A stretch of DNA of 64,000 bases from Boswellia sacra (Eukaryota > Streptophyta > Magnoliopsida > Sapindales > Burseraceae). A program made the position numbers and the translations under genes. The DNA lies in assembly GCA_013180625.2 (NCBI GenBank), contig SNVD02014977.1:31134-95133 (forward strand). Reading direction: 5' to 3'. A model generated the notes under the pieces. It worked only from the letters and a program-made list of their open reading frames with translations. It ran no database searches and was not told where the DNA came from. Shown piece after piece: positions 12,501-25,599 of this stretch (the stretch's first letter is position 1; each line of letters begins with the position of its first letter).

Positions 12501-15500
12501 AGTTAATAAGAGTTGGAAAAAATCATTTGAAAGTTTCTTGTTGCACAGTTTATATCTGTTTCAATCACCACAAGTACCAAATGTGTGATGTAACGCCCCA
12601 AAACCAAAATACAAATATGCTTGAAAATTACTAACAATAAACCTCTAAACAAAAACTTCAATAAGTCTTTTTATTAGGAAAAAGTGAACATAACAATAAA
12701 TTTAATATCACTCTAATCAAAACAAAGTCTAACAATCTAAAGTTTCAGACACAATTATTAAAAAGAAAATGTCTTCTTATTACATAATTCCAAAAATAAA
12801 ATAAAGTCTCGACATCAACCGGCAAGCCCAACTACTAACTTCCAAGACTACTCTACAAAATATTAGAGACGAGAGGTGAACCGTCAACTCGGTAAGTAAA
12901 ATCATACACAACCATTTAGTATCTTAAAACAATTATAAAAACATCATAAAATTCATAGTTTAATACTTCAATTCCAGAATCATATCTTAACAAAAACAGA
13001 GTCATAAGCATTTGTAACATTTAAGATCAAAAAAATCATTTGTAACATTTAAGACCAAAAAAATCATTTATCGACTCATGTCACATTGTGCCACCAGTAA
13101 TCCCGGTAACCGAGCCTAGAAAGTCGTGTGCATACTAATACCACAGCTGGGTTCAGAATTCATAACAGTATTCAGATACTATGGACAATGAGTCAAAACA
13201 TTCAAAAACCATTGCAAATAATACGATACTCAAAGTACATATACTAATAACTTTTCGTAGATAATAATAAGTTCGTCAAAATATCAAGCTTCTAAAAAAA
13301 AGTCAAGAAAAGGATTAATAAATATTCTGATTTTATAAAAGTAGTTTGTTAAAAGCTCCTTTCACTAAAACGGTTTTTAACATGAAAACGGTTTTTGAGA
13401 ATCAATTTAAAAGCTTTGCTAAAACTCAAATTCCGTAATTTATATTCTAAAACAGAAAATAATTCATATAATATATCAGAAAAATATTTTCTAACATATC
13501 AAAGTATTCATTAAGAACACGTTACACTTTAATCACAATACATGCATGATGTTACTTGCCTTGATCGATCCAAAAAGAAAAATATCCTAACTCCTACTCG
13601 TTCAACGATTGTCCTAAGACATAACCATAAAATATTTTGATAAAGTCATAAACTAAACACCTAAAATATGCAACAAAATTCTCTTAAAATTTCCTAAACA
13701 AACCGTTTTGCCTAAGTCTCATTCCCTGAACAGAGGTGATTTCAAAAATTTTAGAAATTTATATCTTAATCCGATTAACCTATGATTTTGCAAAGGCGAA
13801 CTAGACACATAAAGTATTCAATTAAAAATTTTTCAAAGGAATTTACCACCAGAAACTATTTTTAAATGATTTTCGTTTTCTGCCGGTAAATTCTGTCCAG
13901 AATTTCTAGACTAAGACATTTTAAATTCAAAATTTCATAACATTTATTCTACATGTTGATAAATCCCGAAAATTTACAGAAACATATATATCATCTTAAA
14001 AAAGCAGCATATAAAATTTGAGAAATTTTTGACCCCTCTAGCATATAAAAAAAAATTCTGAAATTCGTAATATCCAGAAACCACAGTATTTTCCAGGATT
14101 TCAATAGAAAGTTCAAAAATTCGTAATAAATTAAAATCTTGATCTTTTTTTGTGAAATAAAATTGTACACCTTCCTATTTATGTCTATAATGACACATAA
14201 AAAGACCAGACTGAAACTCAATTTTTAAAGCTCTTAATAAATTCAAAAATCTTAAACTGTTCTTTAAACCTCCGCAAAAATCTTAGTATAAATCTAAACA
14301 ACAATAATTTCTAATAAATAGTCATTGTATCAAACTAAGGAGAATATAATCTTATCTTAAAATTCTCTGAGTTTCAAAGACTCCACCTAGCTTTTATGTT
14401 TAAAACCCTAATTGTGATGTCATAATAATGTTTATATATACTAGATGAGGTGAAAGTGTTTCAAAAGAGATAAAACTCAACCACTATTAATCTCTTACAA
14501 TTTAAATCTAATTAAAACTCTTTTTTTTTATAATTATTATCATTATACTTGACTAACTCCTATAATGAATTATATAGCCCTATCAAAAAATTAGGATTGT
14601 TACATGTGATTTGATAATGTCACCTAGTCAAAATAGAGATAGCAACTCAGAAGCCTCTTGTATCTTTCTTGTTGTAGCGAGTTGTGATCCATCTATTTCT
14701 ATCTTTTGCAAACTTGTGGCATTTGGATGTTGAAGAAGAAACCAACAGGTGTTCTTATAAAGCTAGGATCTCATACATGCTCTTAAAAACAAAGAATTGA
14801 ACTCTAAATTTTCACCCTCTAATTAATCAATGATGCTATGTTATTGTCGCAAGATAAAAAATTATTGAAATATTATATTTCTTTTCTTTAACGAAACATC
14901 AAGATTACCTAACTATATAAAAATGGATTAAAAAATATGGATTGAATATAAAAACAATAAAAAAAATTACTTCTTTTTTTTTCTCTTCCGTGATATATGA
15001 TCTAAAATCTCTAAATCATATCACACGTTTGCAAACTAGTATCAGATTGCAAACCCGACTCCTCAAATTTCTACCAGAATTTCCATTATGTATCCACTTC
15101 TTGAGAATTCCTGAAACATAATTTTAAAGTCACCAGGAACGAACCTAAGAAATGCCTGACAGGAGAAAGTAACTTGATAAAAAAGTCAATTTATGCGTTA
15201 TCCATGCAGTCATGTAATATCAAGTGTCAAAACTAGTTCTTACTTAGCCTAAATAGGACAATTGTGTACATACCCCCACAGTTCCACCATACTCATTAAG
15301 AACAACAGCCATGTGAACCTTCCTAATGCGAAACTCTCTGAGAAGATTCCAGACTGACATTGAATCTGTAAAACCAATAATGTAACGGTATTATTAAAAA
15401 AAAATACAAAATAAAGATTCATGTAATATACATACTCATAATTATCGAGGCACATATGCTGGGTACAGTATTCTCTTGTTTCCATACACTGGTTGAGCTT

Positions 15501-18500
15501 ACTAATTGATTTGAATAGGTTTTTAAATTGAACCAAAAATCAAGGTCTTCTATACTTTGGTTAATAATCTAAATTCAAAAACATGTTCTGCTAAAATGTC
15601 AGTTATACATGATTATTAGTTGGAGTAGCAAAGAAACATTAAGTTGGGAGAGTATGATACTGCTTTTCCTATTGACTAAAGATTCCGTCCAAACCTGCAT
15701 CTGTTTCAATTTCTCTCAATAATCTAAGGTAAATTTCAGTATAAAACATAGAAAGTCTAAATTGGCAGAAAGGATTACCAGGCACAAAGTATGCAGGTTT
15801 GTGGGCCATGTCTCCCACCTTAGTACTTTCTAGTAGATCACCCTTCAAAATAGAAAGATCATTATTCTGCACACTATAAGAATGCCACATGCAATTAATA
15901 AAGAAAGTAACGTTAACTTCAAAAGGGAGGTACAAAAACAGAAATCCCCTGACCTTCTGAACATAATCCAGCAGATCCATTGCATATGCAATACCCACTA
16001 TGTTGTCCACACGCTGCTCAAAAACAGGCACCCTAAAAAAAAAAACAAAAAAACAAATTCCCTAAAAACTTCTTAACTTGTACCAACATAAACTTGCTGA
16101 AATGTGAACTTCTAGGAACTAATTACCTTGAATATTGATGTGTCAACCACAAATCATGGAAATCGATAAGAGTAGCACTACCATCAATTGCAACTACATC
16201 AACAAGAGGCGTCATCACCTCTCTAACATGTGTATCCTTTATCTCTAACACATTTTCAATCATATCCTGCAAAGTAATCGTTAATTAAGAGCATTTAACC
16301 AAAAAATCAACAAAAATTTAACATGGCTTCCAAACATAATTAAGTCGTCAAATAAATACAGTGGAATACTATTGCTTTGTTGCTGGACACCTGGTCCACT
16401 GTTGTAATTCTTTGTACTTCATATATATCTTCTTTTGTGGGCCTCAGTTACTATAGATTTTCAAGATTCTTCTCTCTTTATTATTCATCTCCACTGGGAA
16501 GGGGGTACAAGATAGTCTCCGGGATCCTTTTTTGGCCAAGACTAGACACTTGTCTATAAAGGCTTAGACAAACAGAGATCACATACACTATACATGAATG
16601 TATAGCTTTTGGTCCCATCTTCAGGCTACTGTTTGGACACCTGGTCCACTGTTGTACTTCTTCACTAATATATTTCCTTTGTTTACTATAAAGAAAAGAA
16701 AAAAAAAAAATTGTCTGTTAAAATCAGGTTAAGCCAAACCATTGTATCATAATTTTATGTCAGCTTAGAAGTAATTTTGCCCATATTATTTATTGTTTAT
16801 TGCAGATGTGCAAGACCTATTTAGGTAAATTGATAGACTGCATATGCTGATTTTTTTTGGTAATCATTTGTCATAACAAGATATCAAAAGACGGACCTTG
16901 CAAATATCAATGATGTATAAAGAGAAAACCCCTAAAAAATATTTAGAAGAATCTAGAAACTTAATATTCGATTGGAGCAACCAATTATTAAGTTATAACA
17001 TATATGACTTAAGATGGATTTCTTTAACAGCTAGCATTTGAAAATTGAATCAACAGACTTCTATTTAACATCAACATGTGAAGGGAAAAAAATTTAAAAA
17101 AAAAAAAAAAACCAACCATATTAGTTAATTTCATTACCTGCTCTTCCTCTTCTATCGCGCCACTCAACTCTGCTCCCCGCAACATCAGCTTCAACTCATC
17201 TTCAGTAACATATGGCTCACTAATAAAGAAAACATTGTTAGGCATGAAGCAATGGGGAAAAGTTGGTCAATAGAATACTTTATATGACAAACTAGATAAT
17301 GACTCTTTTAGTAAATCTATAATGATTAAAAAAATTGCCTCAAGTATCCAATTGGGACCCAACCAAAGCAATACTTAAAGAAGTATAATGAGATCTCTGA
17401 CATAATCCTTAATCCTTTTAGTAACACAATATAGTAGAATGAGATTTTACAGTTATTGGGCAATTGGAAACAAAATTGAAGGATTATTTCACCATTTCTG
17501 TTTCCATTTTTTACGGTAGATATTCCAAGTAATCAAGCTAAACTGCAGTCTGGTAAGCCGCCCATTTTGTATACATATTCTAGGAGGGCTAAAAAAGCGA
17601 ATTTAGTATAGATGGCCACGTGGCTGTTTAGGGGTAGTAATGGTTTTGGTTGTCTTGTGGGAGGATGGTGAGGTGGAGTTAGCTAGAGAAAGAGGCTAAA
17701 TAGTGAGAAAGGGGGAAAAAATGTGTGTGGATTTTAGAGGTCAGATTTGGAAGAGAGATAGCACGCTTGATATGGCTATCAGCTTTGTTCTGTGAATATT
17801 TTGCTGAATAATACAAGCTGTCCAGTATTTCTCTCATAATTCTTCCCTAATTCTATTAGTTTGATTACCACAAACAGCCATAGGCTCCACTAATCTGCAG
17901 GTTTCTTTCATTCTAAGATTAAATTTTTTACTGATTCTATTGGAAACCTATCACAGACTACACTACTTAAACCTATTTTTACCATGGACATAGCCAACAC
18001 TCTAATCTATGCTCTGTTGCTACTAGCCTACATACAATCCACTTGGACAAACTTGTGTGAAATGTGATAGGAATCATAGTATACAAATATAAATAGATCA
18101 AAAACAATATGCATAACGTATCAAAAGATACACATATAAATAGAGAAACATGGAATAATATAAAAATCAGGTTTATAGTAAAAAAACATGCATAATATGT
18201 GTCCCTGAGTCTGACTTTATTTTCAGTAGATACCACTAAACACTTTTAAGCTCATAAAAATAGGTTCTCTATAATCACAAGGTAATATTAGTTGGCAAGA
18301 AATACTGACACAAATGAAGCATGATCTGGGGAGTTGCAAAGAAAATTAAAACTAACTATGATTAAATTTCGCCAGAAAATTAAGAAAAAAGGTGATTAAC
18401 AGCACCTTCTTCCTTTCAAACCAAGAGCTTTTAGCATTCCCATTGATAAAACAGTAACAACTCTTCCCACAGGGTATAATACCAAAGAAAGCCACGCCAC

Positions 18501-19978
18501 TGGCCTGACCTAGAGCCATTGCAAACAAAATTAATCAAATAGAGCTCGATTATGTGTTAGTAACATCAGCTAAGCAAAACAGAACCACAGAGCTACACAA
18601 AATATGAAGTCGGGAAAAAAACAGAGAACAATGGCGGACCAGAGAAGACCTTGTTTAGATTGAAGGAAAAGAAATATTCAATATCTAAACTTACCACAAA
18701 CCTAGCAACCTCTTGCGCATGGTGAACGGCGATACTTTTGGGAGTAATTTCAGTGAGAAGCAATATGACAACCTAATATCATCCATGAAACAGAAAATTG
18801 ATTAAAGCAACTGCAATTAAGTACAATATAGGCATCTCTGTGTGTGTCCCCATGATTTTCAGCAATTGGTCATTCCATAGATGACAACCTGCACAATATG
18901 CACCTACAACTTTGACGATGGATTAGTGTGTATGAGAGAGAGAGAGGTTATACTTACAGTCATTACTCCTGTTGCTGCACTAACACCAGCCTCACCAAAT
19001 AACTCTGTGGCTGTCTGTGTGACTAATGCAGTTGCTCCAATATTTGCCACACTAAACAAATAAATAGAATCTCCAATAAGACATTAACAAACCAAGCTAA
19101 AAAGGATGGAATTCGTGACAATAACTTAAAGGAAGAGAGTGGTACGTTGTGCCAATGAGAATAGTTGTCAAAAACCGAGTAACATCCCTGCGGAGCATTT
19201 TAAAGACACCATTTTCAGACTCCTTTTCTGCCAATTCACGCACCTGATACAGAATAACATTTAATGACCAATGAAAAAACATAAATGAATGCATATACAT
19301 AATAATAAAATAAGATAAACTTAACTTCATATTTTCTCTTCTATTTGAGAATCACATTTCAAATTTTGTTTCTTTCCCGAATGATCTCACATAAACATTG
19401 AGGAAAACACGAATGAATCCCATATTAGCTCAACAACTTCATACCTTCCACGGCCAAAGGGTAGTGATTGAAGTTTCAGCCATTGAAAAGAACGCAGACA
19501 ACCCCAAAAGCGCAGTCAAAAGCAGACCATGCTCTTTAAACACTCTCAAAACCTGTGAAACCCTCGGCCAAGCATTCTTTAACAACAATATACTCTGCCC
19601 TAGCACTCCATACCCTGCATTCACTGTACTCTCTACAGCAAACGCTCTCTTGCAACCAAACATCAACGCCCCAACCATGATTGCACCCAAAACGACTCCC
19701 CGTTTCATCAAAACCTTAACTTTCTCTAAATCTGAACTCGAATCTTCATCTCCTCCACGACCCAGTTGGACAAAGACTTCGTTCAGAGGCTTCGAGTGGG
19801 TTTTAGCTTTGAACATGTAGTTTCCTGACAGTCTAGAAGCGAAAATTCTTGGGTAGGGATTGGTTTTTGGTGAAATATTGATAGGAAACTTCGAAAATCC
19901 GTTTCCGAAAAGAGAGTTCCTTAGGCCTGGAATGGACGTGGGTCGATTGAAAATGGATGATTCGAGGGCTAAATCCAT
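9507..19978 (-). CDS. Chloroplast DUF21 (CNNM)-CBS domain transporter, MGR8/MGR9 type
   Basis: Fourteen exons: 19445-19978, 19146-19243, 18958-19051, 18695-18772, 18406-18509, 17138-17219, 16127-16266, 15954-16032, 15779-15842, 15274-15365, 11908-11973, 11134-11250, 10335-10514 and 9507-9773. All junctions are GT-AG, the phases agree, and the total is 1995 nt (664 aa). The start at 19978 (MDLALESS) opens a Ser/Arg-rich transit-peptide-like stretch; an in-frame ATG at 20053 would add 25 residues. A hydrophobic DUF21/CNNM region follows (about residues 95-290, including the FFSMAETSITTL motif), then a CBS pair (about 320-460, VREVMTPLVDVVAID and VVLNEYGGTVG), a CorC/HlyC-type C-terminal domain (about 485-580), and an acidic tail. 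The Arabidopsis relatives At1g55930 and At3g13070 are chloroplast-envelope Mg2+ transport proteins, so a plastid Mg2+ role is inferred from family. Intron 10 is 3.3 kb because of a solo LTR. Confidence 0.93.
12589..14604. mobile_element. 2.0-kb solo LTR in intron 10 of the DUF21 gene
   Basis: The segment starts TGTAACGCCCC and ends GGATTGTTACA, giving TGTAAC/GTTACA inverted termini, and is flanked by a perfect 5-bp duplication TGTGA (12584-12588 and 14605-14609). There is no second LTR and no gag-pol. TGTAACNCCCC starts and lengths near 2 kb are common in plant Ty3/gypsy LTRs. Two adjacent copies of an ATCATTTGTAACATTTAAGA-type repeat lie near 13005-13055. Its orientation cannot be set confidently. 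Confidence 0.8.
16374..16665. repeat. Direct repeat in intron 6
   Basis: A GGACACCTGGTCCACTGTTG segment occurs at 16383-16402 and again at about 16634-16653. The copies are about 250 bp apart, and each is followed by TA(A)TTCTT-like sequence. It lies wholly within the intron between exons 6 and 7. The first copy itself contains a small palindrome (GGACACCTGGTCC). Origin unknown; it may be a local duplication or ends of a short element. Confidence 0.6.
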
Positions 19979-20460
19979 GAAAAAATAATAATACAAAATT
20001 GAACTCAAACTAAAAGAAGGTATAAACCCACCAAAAAGAAAAATGAAACCCAAGAATTAATGGAAATTTTGGCATAAAAAAAAACAAAATTAAAATTTTG
20101 GGATGGGTTTAGGGTTTTTGTACAGAAGCAAATTTAGGGTGAACTCAGAGCTGAACAAATGAGGGCTACAAAAGTGAAAGGGAAATCCCTTCACGTTCAT
20201 GTTCAACATTGGCTGTTTGAATAACAACAGCGCCTCAGTGTTTTGTTGGTTGAGGTTTGAGTGTTGCTGGAGGGATTTGCCATGGCACCGGGCCATTGGC
20301 AAGTGGAATTCAAGACAAAATTACTGTATTTGCCCTTGGAAAATTCATCAATTACAACTATATCCTCTCTCGGGTCAAAAGTCAATCATAGTCCGCCTAT
20401 AGTATCAGCAGTATCCTTATCTAGGTTTAATGATATCAAAATTTAGTGGCAATTGACAAC
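19979..20460 (-). promoter_or_regulatory. Presumed 5' UTR and promoter region of the DUF21 gene
   Basis: This stretch lies directly upstream of the start codon. Short upstream ATGs at 20053 (in frame) and further upstream could act as alternative start or uORFs. No clear TATA box was identified in the expected position, which is common for plastid-protein genes. The call rests on position only. Confidence 0.35.
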
Positions 20461-21285
20461 CCTCTAACAAGCCTTCCTCCCTCTCATTCTCAGCCGCCGT
20501 GGCGCCGCCTGCCTCTCTTACTCTGTACTTCCTCCCTCCCTCTGAAGTCCAGGCATCCGCCTTTCAACTGGTGTTTTGTTTTAATTCTATTAGTTTCTAA
20601 CTTTTTTATTATTTTTATACTACACACCTTAGAATATGCATAATTTCATATCAATCATATATCTATTTTAAATTAAAAATTAATTTAAAATAAATCTTCT
20701 ATCATTAAATTCTTACAAAAATAAAAATATAAAAGTCATTAAAAAAACACACATACACATATCCTAGAACTTTCTAAAAGTTTTAAAAAATACTTGTAAG
20801 AGCATTCCAACAGTTCTTCAATTTTCAAATATGCCTTTCTCCAGGCTGAAGTTCATACTTGTTGGGTATGTCAAAATTGCACCGTGTGTTATATTTGTTA
20901 GTTTCTTAATTATATGCTTTTTTTTCCATTTTGCAAAATTCTCTTTCGCATATAATATAAAGAAGAAAAATGTATATGAGAAAGAAATTAAGTAGTCAAA
21001 AGATTATCAGTCGTAAAATATTGACTATATGTATTTGTCCGACCGGTATTTTCTTTTTGGCTCAAAATGGTGGAAAATTATTTGATCTGTAAACTTTAAG
21101 AACAAATGAAATCATTAACTCAATAATATCATGCATCAACATGGCAAACATTCTCATTAACTTGGTGCCAATACAAAGACCACTAACATTAATTAAGATC
21201 TAAGATTGATTCACTCAGTGAAAGTCGCATTATTTAACTGTTTTCTTGAGTTATACTTGCATTATCAGAGCATTATTGCTTTTGT
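20461..21285. other. Intergenic, nothing recognisable
   Basis: A short pyrimidine-rich patch at 20462-20560 with a CCGCCGTGGCGCCGCC core is followed by AT-rich sequence. I see no domain, RNA gene or bounded element. Confidence 0.4.
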
Positions 21286-21490
21286 TAGCAACATACATGA
21301 ACTTTCACCAGTTGAACACTATGGAATTGACTTCATACTTGGACGTAATGGACTCATCTGGGCTAGTGAACATGTTGGAGCCAGAGTCCATCAGGTACTT
21401 GATCGTAATTTTAATATTCTGATAGTGGAGAAAGAGGCTGATGAAAGAAGAACGCAAGTACTTCAATTTGAATACTTTGTCAGAGGCTGA
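21286..21490 (+). pseudogene. Fragment resembling exosome subunit RRP4
   Basis: One open stretch contains HYGIDFILGRNGLIWASEH, which resembles the KH-proximal portion of eukaryotic exosome cap subunit RRP4, where a GxNGxIW motif is typical. It continues with ARVHQVLDRN and then a terminal acidic stretch. No S1 domain or remaining exons were found on either side, so it is at best one exon of a relic. Immediately downstream (about 21515-21545) the sequence begins to resemble 47440-47465, the left edge of the segmental duplication. The family call is from memory of the motif and is tentative. Confidence 0.4.
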
Positions 21491-21868
21491 TTTGGTCTTT
21501 TTGACATAGCAATGAAACGTGTGATTAAATTAAGGCCGTTGCCCAAAGGCACACGCTTTGATCCCTGGAGGACTAGGGATACAATCTGTAAACATTATAT
21601 GCCACCATAGAGAAGCAATTTTCATAATGTTGTCAGACACTTCTTCGCTGACACATGGCATCTAATGGAGTGTCAGAACTTGCGAAGAATTTTAATAAAT
21701 GTGATAACTGGGCCAAGCCAAATTAGCAATTTAATGCGGTGACTTCGACTATTAATTTCATATTCATGATAAATTATTCTTTACTAAGGTTACGCGAAAC
21801 ATAAAGATACTGATAGGTAAATGGGATAAAAATTCAATCATTATGGCTGTATAATTGGTGTAAACTTA

Positions 21869-23970
21869 TGGGATGTTTATTTCTAACATTTAATACTTTT
21901 TAAGACTTAAAAACTGTTTGTTTTAACTATTTATTTCTGAAATTTCATTCATATTTAAGAGGTTTATAAAATTTAAGATGTTTATTTTATAATCTAATCA
22001 CTTATTTTCAAATGAAATTACCTGAATATAAAAAGTGAAATTTTATTACTGCTCTCCGGACTAATATCTGAAAATATGAAAATAACCAAACTACCCTCCT
22101 ATAATAAAAAAAAATTATTTCAGCAATTTCAGCCGCTCCTAACCCCTCTCTTGCAATCGACTTCTTAGATCTCCAAGATCGTCGTCGCCTTCTTCCTCCT
22201 CTTCACCATGGTTTTGGGTGGTTCGATTGTGGATGCGTTTCAGCTTCCAGTTCAGCTTCAGGTGCGGTGTCGTTTTGGGAGCTAGTGTGACATCGTTTTG
22301 GGGATCACGTGCGATGCAGTGGTGATGGGTGGTGTGCATTGCCGCTTTGACGTTTCTGCGTGATGGGGTGGTGTGCAAACAAAGAGATAGAAAAGGAGAG
22401 AAGAAACAGTTGAGTAAGAATCAATGGAGAGGGAAGCGGCTTTAAAGGAGAGAAAAAATATTTTTTAAAATTTTAATTAGTGATAAAATCATTTAAAATT
22501 GATAAAAAATAAATAACAATATATAATTTTAGTTAAAATAACTAATTTAAAGATAATTTAAAAAGAAGTTGATTAATGAATGAAAAAGAATAAATTTAAA
22601 TAAAATAAAATAAATTAGAAATTTTAAATAAATTTAATAATTTAAAAATATAATTAATAAATATTAAATATATAATTATTGATAATTTTACATTAATTTT
22701 ATTAAATTTTTAATTTTTAAAGTATTGTAACAAATATAATATAAATATTTTACATTTTCTATTACAAAGATAAAAAAGTCACATTAAAGTTTAGATATTC
22801 ACTTATCACATTTTTTAAGAGATATATAAAAGAGCAAATAAACATACGATTAAGTGATACATTTCAATAACTTAAGACTTAATAAAATTTAATTTGTATT
22901 ACTTAATAGTATGTTTGTTTGTTCTTTTATATATCTCCTAAGAAAATGATAAATGAATATCTTATGTGTAATATGACTTTTTTATCTTGTAATAAAAAAT
23001 ATAAAATGTTTATATCATATTTGTTACAATCCTTTGAAAATTAAATAATTAATAAAATTAAATCAAAATTATTTTTCATTTAAATAGTTAAATCATATTT
23101 GTTATAATATTTTAAAAATTAAGAAATTAATAAAATTAATCCAAAATACTTTTTCATTTAAATAGTTAATTTTATATTTGCTAAAAACTGGTTTATATTA
23201 TATTTGTTACAATCCTTTAAAAATTAAATAGTTAATAAAATTAAATCAAAATTATCAATACTTATAAATTTAATATTTGTTAATTATATTTTTAAATTAT
23301 TAGATTTATTTTTAATTTCTAATTTAATTTTATTTTATTTTAAGTATATTTTTTTCAATTATTTGAATTTGTTTTTTAATTTTATTTTATTTTATTTTAT
23401 TTAAATTTTTTTTTCAATTTCGAAGAAACGCTTCACAACGCATCCCACATGTTCATATATAATTTTATTTTATTTTGGTTTGTTTCTTGACTTAGTGAAG
23501 CTAGAGGTAATAGATTAGTTTGATTCGGTGAGCAAGGTCCAAGATAATACAATAGACATTACCTCAATCAGCCTTTTCAAAGGACAGGAAGCACGACTCT
23601 CTCCTCCATCTGAGCGTGCTTACGCATCACCTCCAACAACTGCGACTAGCTCTTCCCAAACTTCCTCACCTCCGTCCTCCGAGTCCCTATTGACGGATCA
23701 ACGACCTTCTCTCCACCACGTTTCACCAGATCGTCCACCCACCTCACCACCCTCTCCAAATGCCACCTCACACTCTTATGTTGCAGCCGCGTCACCCAAA
23801 CAATAACCGGCGTCATCTCCTCCCACTCACACTCTTCCTCCCCGCCGTCATTAATCATCGCCGCCCCGAATAGGGGCCGCAAGTGGAGAAGAAGTAGCGG
23901 CTATGTTTAATGAAATTTATTTTCATTAAATAAATAAGTAGGGTCCTAAAGATATTTTATAATTTCATAT
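21869..23970. repeat. Inverted dimer (large palindrome) of a Tourist-like element
   Basis: Two diverged halves face each other around about 22878. The left arm ending GATTAAGTGATAC (22848-22860) is mirrored by GTATTACTTAATAG (22896 on), and the arms stay recognisable for several hundred bases each way. The arms contain the same GTCACATTAAAGTT and TAAACAAACAT words as the single element at 47817-48598. The insertion point (GTGTAAACTTA at 21858-21868) matches that element's flank. GC-richer stretches at 22130-22440 and 23420-23890 sit in each half. Within the right arm a TTTGTTACAATCCTTT...TTAATAAAATT block is repeated about three times (23020-23260). Confidence 0.6.
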
Positions 23971-23978
23971 GTTTGACA

Positions 23979-25170
23979 TAGGGGTGGGAATACGGGTCCA
24001 TGGTCGTATTTTTATCATGTCGAGTTATGATATAATAAAAATTGATCTAATTCGAATACGATTTATTTATTATTCAAAAATACTCAATCCGAACACGACA
24101 CAATCATTAAACAGATGATATGACTCGACACGTTAACACGAACAATAAATATGTTTTTCGGGTTTGACACGAATATAACCAGTTTAACACGATTATGACT
24201 TATGACACGTTTAAATGTTTTGATACGATTATAACATGTTTAAATATTTTGACCCGATTATGACACGTTTACACAATTTTGACACATTTAAATATTTTAC
24301 CATGATTATGACACGTTTAAATAATTAACACGATTATGATACGAATACACATTACAATTTTCAACCTTTTTTTTCTAAATAACAATAATCAAATATTCAA
24401 AATCCATCCACAACACTATAAAGAGTCCATTAAATACTAAGTCGCATACAAACTTCAATTCACAATACAATAAAGAGTCTATTCAATATCAAGTTTTATA
24501 CAAACTTCAATCCACAACATAATAAATAGTCCATTAAATTCCAAGTCTCAAACAAACTTCAATCCACAAAATATAATAAAGAGTCCATTAAATACCAAGT
24601 CCCATACAAACTTCAATCCACAACACAATATATAGTTCACTAAATACTAATTCTCAAACAAACTCTATTTCACAACATGATAAATAGTCTACTAAACACC
24701 AAGTTTCATACAAACTTTAAATACAATTTAAATTTAGAAAGAAAAATCCATTTCATCTTGTTAACTCTTTAGTAGTATAAAATTCAAATTAATTTTTGAC
24801 TTGTGTTTGTAATTTTACCGATTTAAAATTTAATCGTGTCAAATTGTCAATTCGTGTCTTTATGATATTATGTTTTGTTTTGGTTATACGGGTCACGAAA
24901 TGGTTTCGTGTCATTATACGGGTTGTGTCATTATACGGGTTCGTGCCACTAAACAGTTTCGTGTTATTATACGGGTTTGTGTCATTAAACGGGTTTGTGT
25001 CACTCGTAGGTTCAAACCCTCAACCCTAACACGACCCGATTATTAAACGGGTTGAAAATTTCAATCCAAACACGACTCAAATACGATTAAGACAAACCTA
25101 AACCCACTAATTTGCGTGTCGTGTCATGTCGTGTCGGGTTCATGGGTCGTGTCAAAAATTCCCACCCCTA
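23979..25170. mobile_element. Non-autonomous hAT-type element (1.19 kb)
   Basis: The left end TAGGGGTGGGAAT is the exact inverted form of the right end ATTCCCACCCCTA (25158-25170 region). The 8-bp duplications GTTTGACA (23971-23978) and GTTTGAGA (25171-25178) differ at one base. TAGGGGTG-type termini with 8-bp duplications are the hAT signature. The interior holds many CACGA/CGTGT words in opposite orientation on the two halves (24080-24360 versus 24830-25150), giving strong self-complementarity, with a tandem-repeat core between. There is no transposase frame. Confidence 0.8.
24409..24720. repeat. Tandem repeat of 52 bp, six units
   Basis: A unit containing CCACAACA, TAAAGAGTCCATTAAATAC and CATACAAACTTCAAT recurs with starts at about 24409, 24461, 24513, 24565, 24619 and 24671. 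The spacing is 52 bp except for one 54-bp step. The array lies in the centre of the hAT-type element. Confidence 0.85.
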
Positions 25171-25599
25171 GTTTGAGAGGGAAAAAAGTAATTCAAGCAT
25201 TATTGTCTAGAAATAAGTGATTCAAAGTTAAAAAAATAGGATTAATTTCTCAAATCACTTCTTTCAATTTAGATTCAGATTTCAGTGGATAAAATAATCG
25301 ATCCTGAGGTTTGGCATTCTCTAAAGAAATTCAACTAGAAACAGACCAAAATTAGTTATTAACTATTTGAACACTGTGTTATTTAAAATATTAGTTGGAA
25401 ACAAAAAAAGAATAAGGTTGGATCAAGGCTGAGATAACATACAGAGTCCAATCTAGCATTATTTAAGTGATTCATTGCTTACTCCAATGGAAACCAAAAC
25501 ATAAATAAAAATAAAAAATAAAAAAAGATTGCAAATTACCAACATTCTAATGAAGACTACACAAGCTAGGAACTTCTTGCACATGCACTAGCTACTTGC

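Noticed and set aside
13991..14221. Open frame inside intron 10
   Set aside because: Falls within the solo LTR and has no similarity to any protein I know.
21286..21490. Functional RRP4 gene
   Set aside because: Only one short fragment is present with no S1 domain or other exons.
23528..23806. 92-codon plus-strand open frame rich in Ser/Pro/Thr
   Set aside because: Lies inside one arm of the inverted element dimer, has no recognisable domain and a composition expected from local CT bias.
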